Source: Devosia sp. SD17-2 (GTDB lineage: Bacteria > Pseudomonadota > Alphaproteobacteria > Rhizobiales > Devosiaceae). From it: a stretch of 64,000 nucleotides of DNA. The position numbers and the translations under genes are program-made. Within the stretch, counting starts at the first letter, position 1. Each line of letters begins with the position of its first letter. The DNA lies in contig NZ_CP104002.1 in NCBI RefSeq assembly GCF_029201565.1, positions 3,427,001 to 3,491,000 of the forward strand. Reading direction: 5' to 3'. Below the pieces are notes generated by a model, which was not told the DNA's origin, made no database searches, and saw only the letters and a program-made list of their open reading frames with translations. Positions 61,212-64,000 of the stretch are shown here, in pieces.

Positions 61212-61407
61212 TGGATTCCCGGGAAAATACATAAATAGTCAAGATTCGGCCTCATTCTCATACCACCGCCCCCCAGCAGGCAAAAGCGTTCACTCGCAAT
61301 CTGAGAGTATAAGAACGGAAAATTTACCCTGTTCCCGAACAATCCCCCCAAAGACAGGACCAGGCGCGCACCCGCCGCCTGGGGCGATAGACCGGGAATC
61401 CTTGATA

Positions 61408-62838
61408 ATGGCGATGCAAAACGGCCAGGAACATGCGTTGTGCGGGCGGCTTCTGCTGATCGACCGTGACGCGGAAGTGGCTCGCAGCACTGGCGAATCG
61501 CTCTGTCAGGCCCTGCTGGTGCCACCCCAATTGGTGTTTGCCAGCGACGGGCGCGAGGCCGTGGAGCACCTGCGTCGCACCCGGTTCGACATTATTCTTG
61601 CCGATATGCCCAGCCTTGCCGACCTCGAACAGAGCGCGGAAGACGCGATGGCGCGGCTGGTTCGCCTTGCCGAAGGCGCGCTGGTTCTTGCCATGGCCGA
61701 TGGCGCCTCGGTGAGCGCGGCGCTGGGCGCCATGCGCGTGGGCGCCCATGACTATGTGGCCAAGCCAGTTGCCGGACCGGCGCTGGCCAGCCGGATCGGC
61801 GAGCTGGCGCAGCGCCATGGTCGTCCGCGCTCGCTGGGTTTTGATACGGCACAGCCGCTGGCGGTGCCGGACTATGCCGGCTTTGTCGGCGCTTCGAGCG
61901 CCATGCAGTTCATCTACGAGCAGATCGGGCGTGTCTCGACGTCGTCGGCGCCGGTGTTCATCACTGGCGAAAGCGGCACGGGCAAGGATGTCTGCGCCGA
62001 GGCGCTGCACGCAAAGGGTCCGCGCTCCGGCAAGCGTTTCGTCGCCATCAATTGCGCCGCCATTCCCCGCGATCTGATGGAAAGCGAATTGTTCGGCGTG
62101 GTGCGCGGTGCTTTTACGGGCGCACATGAAGACCGCAAGGGCGCAGCCGAGCTGGCCGACGGCGGCACACTGTTCCTCGACGAAATCGGTGAAATGGACC
62201 TGTCGCTGCAGGCCAAGCTGCTGCGTTTCCTCCAGACCGGGACCATCTCACGAGTGGGCGAATCCACCCTGCGCAAGGTCGATGTGCGTGTCGTCTGCGC
62301 AACCAATCGCAACCCGCTGCAGATGATCTCGGAGCGCAAGTTCCGCGAGGACCTGTTCTATCGCCTGCACGTGCTGCCGATCCACCTGCCCCCGCTGCGC
62401 CAGCGACCGACCGATATCATGGTGCTCGCGCGTCATTTCCTCACCACCTATTCGCGCGAGGAGCACAAGAGCTTCTCTGGCTTCTCGAGCCAGGCTGCCC
62501 AGCAGCTGACGGCTGCCGACTGGCCAGGCAATGTGCGGCAGGTGCAGAACCTGATCCGGCGGATCGTGGTAATGTTCGACGGCGGCGAAGTGGATAACAC
62601 CATGCTCGATGCCGCCGATATCGAGTCTCAGGCCTTTGCACCGGTGGCCGCGCCGGTCAGCCGCGCCGAAACGCGCCGCACCATTCTGCCGATGTGGCAG
62701 CAGGAGCAGAAGATCATCGAAGACGCGATCGCAGCGTTCGGCGGCAATATTTCGCTCGCCGCCGCAGCGCTCGAGATCAGCCCGTCGACGATTTACCGCA
62801 AGCGCCAGAGCTGGGCAGACATGTCCGCGGCCAGCTAG
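61408..62838 (+). CDS. Sigma-54-dependent transcriptional activator (NtrC-type response regulator)
   Basis: 476 residues from ATG 61408 (GGGAAT upstream); TTG 61402 and ATG 61414 are alternatives. Receiver domain: RLLLIDRDAEVARS, ILADMPS (phospho-acceptor Asp) and VAKPV (Lys). AAA+ domain: ITGESGTGKDVCAEAL, ELFGVVRGAFTGAHED (intact sigma-54-contacting GAFTGA), GGTLFLDEIGEMDL, CATNRNPLQMI and a VARHFL-like sensor region. C-terminal Fis-type helix-turn-helix ends GNISLAAAALEISPSTIYRK. The linked histidine kinase is not in the window. Divergent from the EAL protein. Confidence 0.93.
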   Translation: MAMQNGQEHALCGRLLLIDRDAEVARSTGESLCQALLVPPQLVFASDGREAVEHLRRTRFDIILADMPSLADLEQSAEDAMARLVRLAEGALVLAMADGASVSAALGAMRVGAHDYVAKPVAGPALASRIGELAQRHGRPRSLGFDTAQPLAVPDYAGFVGASSAMQFIYEQIGRVSTSSAPVFITGESGTGKDVCAEALHAKGPRSGKRFVAINCAAIPRDLMESELFGVVRGAFTGAHEDRKGAAELADGGTLFLDEIGEMDLSLQAKLLRFLQTGTISRVGESTLRKVDVRVVCATNRNPLQMISERKFREDLFYRLHVLPIHLPPLRQRPTDIMVLARHFLTTYSREEHKSFSGFSSQAAQQLTAADWPGNVRQVQNLIRRIVVMFDGGEVDNTMLDAADIESQAFAPVAAPVSRAETRRTILPMWQQEQKIIEDAIAAFGGNISLAAAALEISPSTIYRKRQSWADMSAAS

Positions 62839-62858
62839 GCCGCACCCTCACGCAAGGC

Positions 62859-62876
62859 CGGCGGTTGTGGCCGCCG
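62859..62876. terminator. Possible hairpin terminator between convergent genes
   Basis: CGGCGG-TTGTGG-CCGCCG, a 6-bp GC stem 20 bases after the sigma-54 activator stop and just before the transporter stop on the other strand. No strong T-run. Confidence 0.4.
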
Positions 62877-62885
62877 TCTATTGGA

Positions 62886-63848
62886 TCAGGGCGTCGTCGC
62901 TTCGCGGGCCTTGGTGCGATCGAGCCCGAGCCGACGCTCGCGCAGGATGACGGCAATGCCTGAGCAGACGATGATCAGCGAGCCGATCAGCATGGTGACG
63001 GTGGGGACATCGGCAAAGATGATGAAGCCGATGATGATGGTCAGGATCAGCGAGACATATTCAAAGGGCGCAATGACCGACATGTCCGCATAGCGGTAGC
63101 AGGAGGTCATCAACAGCTGACCGATGCCACCGAAAAAGCCGGCGCCGATAAGGAGTGCCGCCTGCTGAGGCGTCGGCATGACCCAGCCGAACGGCAGGGT
63201 CAGAAGCGCAAGGAAACTGGCGCTGAGGAAAAAGTAGGTAACGATGGTTTCGGTGCGCTCGGTCTGGACGAGATTGCGGACCTGAAGCACCGCGAAGGCG
63301 GAGAGAATGGCGGCCATCAAGGCGCCGATGGCGCCGACAGCTTCGGCATTGCCCAGGGCATCCCCGCCACTGAAGACGGTGAGGCGCGGCCAGAGAATGA
63401 TGACGACGCCGACGAGGCCGAAGAGAACGGCGGTCCAGCGGAAAATATGGACGCGCTCATTGAGCAGCACGGCCGAGAAAATGACGATGAGAAGCGGCGT
63501 GGCATAGGTGATGGCCGTCGCTTCGGGAAGCGGCAGGCGCGTCAGGGCAAAAAAGCCCAGACCCATGGAGGCGACGCCGACAAGGCCCCGGACGATGTGA
63601 CCGAGCGGGCGCTTGGTCTGGAAGGCGTGCGAGAGACGGCGCTTCCATGCCAGATAGGCAAGGACGGGCAACATGGCAAAAAAGGCACGAAAAAAGACCA
63701 TTTCGCCGGGCGGAATGGTCTGGGTTGCCTTCAGCATGGTCGCCATGACGACGAAGCAGCACACAGAAACGATCTTGAGGATGATCCCCCGCACCGGGTC
63801 TGAAGCCGATGCAGGGCGAGCGTCGATGTGCACGGTAGGCGCCGTCAA
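62886..63848 (-). CDS. DMT superfamily (EamA) transporter
   Basis: 320 residues, ten membrane helices in two EamA repeats. ATG 63848. Family features: GEMVFFRAFFAMLPVLAYL, LPLPEATAITYATPLLIVIF, VLLNERV, then a second half with ICSGIAVIL and a short cytoplasmic C-terminus. Substrate unknown (S-adenosylmethionine, amino acids and drugs are all known for this family). Convergent with the sigma-54 activator. Confidence 0.88.
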   Translation of the reverse strand: MTAPTVHIDARPASASDPVRGIILKIVSVCCFVVMATMLKATQTIPPGEMVFFRAFFAMLPVLAYLAWKRRLSHAFQTKRPLGHIVRGLVGVASMGLGFFALTRLPLPEATAITYATPLLIVIFSAVLLNERVHIFRWTAVLFGLVGVVIILWPRLTVFSGGDALGNAEAVGAIGALMAAILSAFAVLQVRNLVQTERTETIVTYFFLSASFLALLTLPFGWVMPTPQQAALLIGAGFFGGIGQLLMTSCYRYADMSVIAPFEYVSLILTIIIGFIIFADVPTVTMLIGSLIIVCSGIAVILRERRLGLDRTKAREATTP

Positions 63849-63867
63849 TTGTAGTCCTTCTCAGGGC

Positions 63868-64000
63868 TTACTTGCCCTGGGCCTGCTCCAGCTTTTCCTT
63901 GGCAATGCGTGCGGTGGCAAATGCCTTGTGCTCGGCGCCGACGGCACTGCCCGTCTTGAGGGCCTTCCCGTCTGCATCAAGTACTTCCCAATGCCAGTTA
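63868..64000 (-). CDS. 3' end of an unidentified protein, truncated by window edge
   Basis: The last ~43 residues of a minus-strand protein, reading NWHWEVLDADGKALKTGSAV, GAEHKAFATARIAKEKLEQA and ending QGK at the stop 63868-63870. It is short, charged and helical at the end; I do not recognise it. The stop lies 19 bases upstream of the DMT transporter start, so the two could be one transcript. Confidence 0.6.
   Translation of the reverse strand, partial: NWHWEVLDADGKALKTGSAVGAEHKAFATARIAKEKLEQAQGK

Overview
The window is high-GC, densely coding bacterial chromosome. The gene set points to an alphaproteobacterium of the Hyphomicrobiales (Rhizobiales), most likely a Devosia-like lineage; this is inferred from gene families, not from a marker comparison. 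Supporting features are the small alphaproteobacterial families DUF2093 and DUF4170, a plant-type glutamate-cysteine ligase next to rsmE, aerobic-type cobalamin genes (cobN/O/B/Q/D/U/K/E/W with cbtAB), an Entner-Doudoroff operon and a Zur-controlled zinc uptake locus. No tRNA, rRNA, CRISPR array, transposase or prophage was seen.

Layout. 1-4.8 kb: 3' part of xseA, DUF2093, an LpxB-related glycosyltransferase, DUF4170, an inositol-phosphatase-family gene and a small conserved protein. 4.8-9.3 kb: ubiA, then a decayed accessory patch (DeoR and MFS remnants) and a DUF4214/RTX surface protein with an apparent frameshift near its 3' end. 9.5-17.5 kb: a SnoaL-like protein, a secreted gamma-glutamyltransferase, rsmE, gshA, purD, a patatin-like lipase and tadA. 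17.6-21.3 kb: mutL and a fused ring-cleaving-dioxygenase-like/hydrolase gene. 21.6-27.5 kb (minus strand): BadF-type sugar kinase, zwf, pgl, edd and an exported inorganic pyrophosphatase.

27.8-44.1 kb is a cobalamin region: cobU; the minus-strand group cobA-cobB-cobQ-cobD; cobK and cobE converging; then a long minus-strand operon behind a textbook cobalamin riboswitch (43.92-44.12 kb): cbtB-cbtA-cobW-membrane protein-cobN-P-loop protein-cobO. From cbtA onward every junction overlaps by 1-4 bases. The two uncharacterised genes in that operon are candidates for a cobalt or cobalamin role. A decayed riboswitch-like sequence precedes cobE.

44.1-50.2 kb: small unknown genes and a zinc region (aztD-like chaperone split by a frameshift, znuA, znuC, znuB, zur) with Zur-like palindromes. 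50.2-64 kb: a GFA protein, rsmD, an RluB-type pseudouridine synthase with a huge tandem-repeat tail, a lipoprotein, lspA, ileS, ribF, a HAD hydrolase, a degenerate EAL membrane protein, a sigma-54 activator, a DMT transporter and the end of an unidentified gene.

The most striking feature is a family of short GC-rich palindromic repeats (about 27 copies) in most larger gaps. Four copies lie in frame inside cobN. Three intergenic copies carry a nested ~80-bp element whose second stem-loop shows compensatory base changes between copies.
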